Translations under genes and position numbers: made by a program
The notes under the pieces: model-generated
What the model was told of the DNA's origin: nothing
Database searches by the model: none
Seen by the model: only the letters and a program-made list of their open reading frames with translations
Shown here: positions 5,246-5,345 of the stretch, piece after piece
Position numbering within the stretch: position 1 is the first letter of the stretch
Layout: every line of letters begins with the position of its first letter
NCBI GenBank assembly: GCA_030045215.1
Contig: JASIBJ010000774.1
Location: forward strand, 1-5,345
Reading direction: 5' to 3'
DNA length: 5,345 nt
DNA from: Streptosporangiaceae bacterium
Lineage (GTDB): Bacteria > Actinomycetota > Actinomycetes > Streptosporangiales > Streptosporangiaceae

Positions 5246-5345
5246 CCTGGCAGGTCGCTACCGTCACGTCGGTCGTCGATGAGACCGCCTCGGTCCGCAC
5301 GATCGAACTCCAGACGCCGGATTGGGCTGGGCACCAGGCGGGCCA
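5215..5345 (+). CDS. FAD-binding / ferredoxin reductase-type oxidoreductase, 3' end outside window
   Basis: Only the first 43 codons are present. After a short leader comes LTWQVATVTSVVDE, then SVRTIELQTPDW and GHQAG. This is the first strands of the FAD-binding beta-barrel of the ferredoxin-NADP reductase family, heading into the expected GQH region at the window edge. Such reductases move electrons between NAD(P)H, FAD and a partner. Here the partner is presumably the molybdoenzyme encoded just upstream. ATG 5215 is in frame, 31 bases inside the upstream gene, with GGGGA at 5207-5211. A CTG at 5242-5244, overlapping the upstream TGA, would start the protein exactly at the conserved LTWQ and is an alternative. 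The overlap implies translational coupling. Whether an iron-sulfur domain follows cannot be seen. Confidence 0.85.
   Translation, partial: MAGTAVRGRLTWQVATVTSVVDETASVRTIELQTPDWAGHQAG

Overview
This is high-GC DNA with strongly G/C-ending codons, GGAGG-type ribosome binding sites and a long GC-rich stem-loop without a U tract at a convergent gene junction. Together with the protein types (a DUF1269 glycine-zipper protein, an actinobacterial-style sulfite-oxidase-like molybdoenzyme paired with a flavin reductase), this points to an actinobacterium. I cannot fix the genus.

Layout. (1) Positions 1-1962, plus strand: the 3' part of a gene made only of tetratricopeptide (TPR) repeats, 19 units in the window with the 5' end outside it. 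(2) 1963-2339: about 377 bases with no convincing gene. (3) 2340-2846, plus: a 168-residue DUF1269 protein with a central glycine-zipper hydrophobic segment. (4) 2853-2887: a near-perfect stem-loop, probably a terminator serving both converging genes. (5) 2920-3867, minus: an amidohydrolase of the ACMSD/COG2159 type with all five metal-ligand positions visible. (6) 3868-4018: a short spacer with a stem-loop and a 9-base direct repeat. (7) 4019-4420, minus: an unrecognised 133-residue protein whose best start is a CTG behind a strong Shine-Dalgarno sequence. (8) 4421-4636: a divergent intergenic region with a candidate operator. (9) 4637-5245, plus: a cytoplasmic sulfite-oxidase-like molybdopterin oxidoreductase. 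(10) 5215-5345, plus: the start of an overlapping FAD/ferredoxin-reductase-type gene that runs off the window.

How the genes relate. The molybdoenzyme and the reductase overlap and almost certainly form a translationally coupled electron-transfer pair. The unknown protein and the amidohydrolase are co-directional, 151 bases apart, and could be one transcript, although the hairpin between them may separate them. The TPR gene and the DUF1269 gene point the same way but are far apart, and nothing links them functionally.

The most unusual signal is inside the TPR array. Its units fall into two classes, defined by a residue pair that straddles the unit boundary. The classes follow an ordered pattern: a four-unit period in the first half of the visible array and a two-unit period in the second half. 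I see no defence system, mobile element, CRISPR array or RNA gene.
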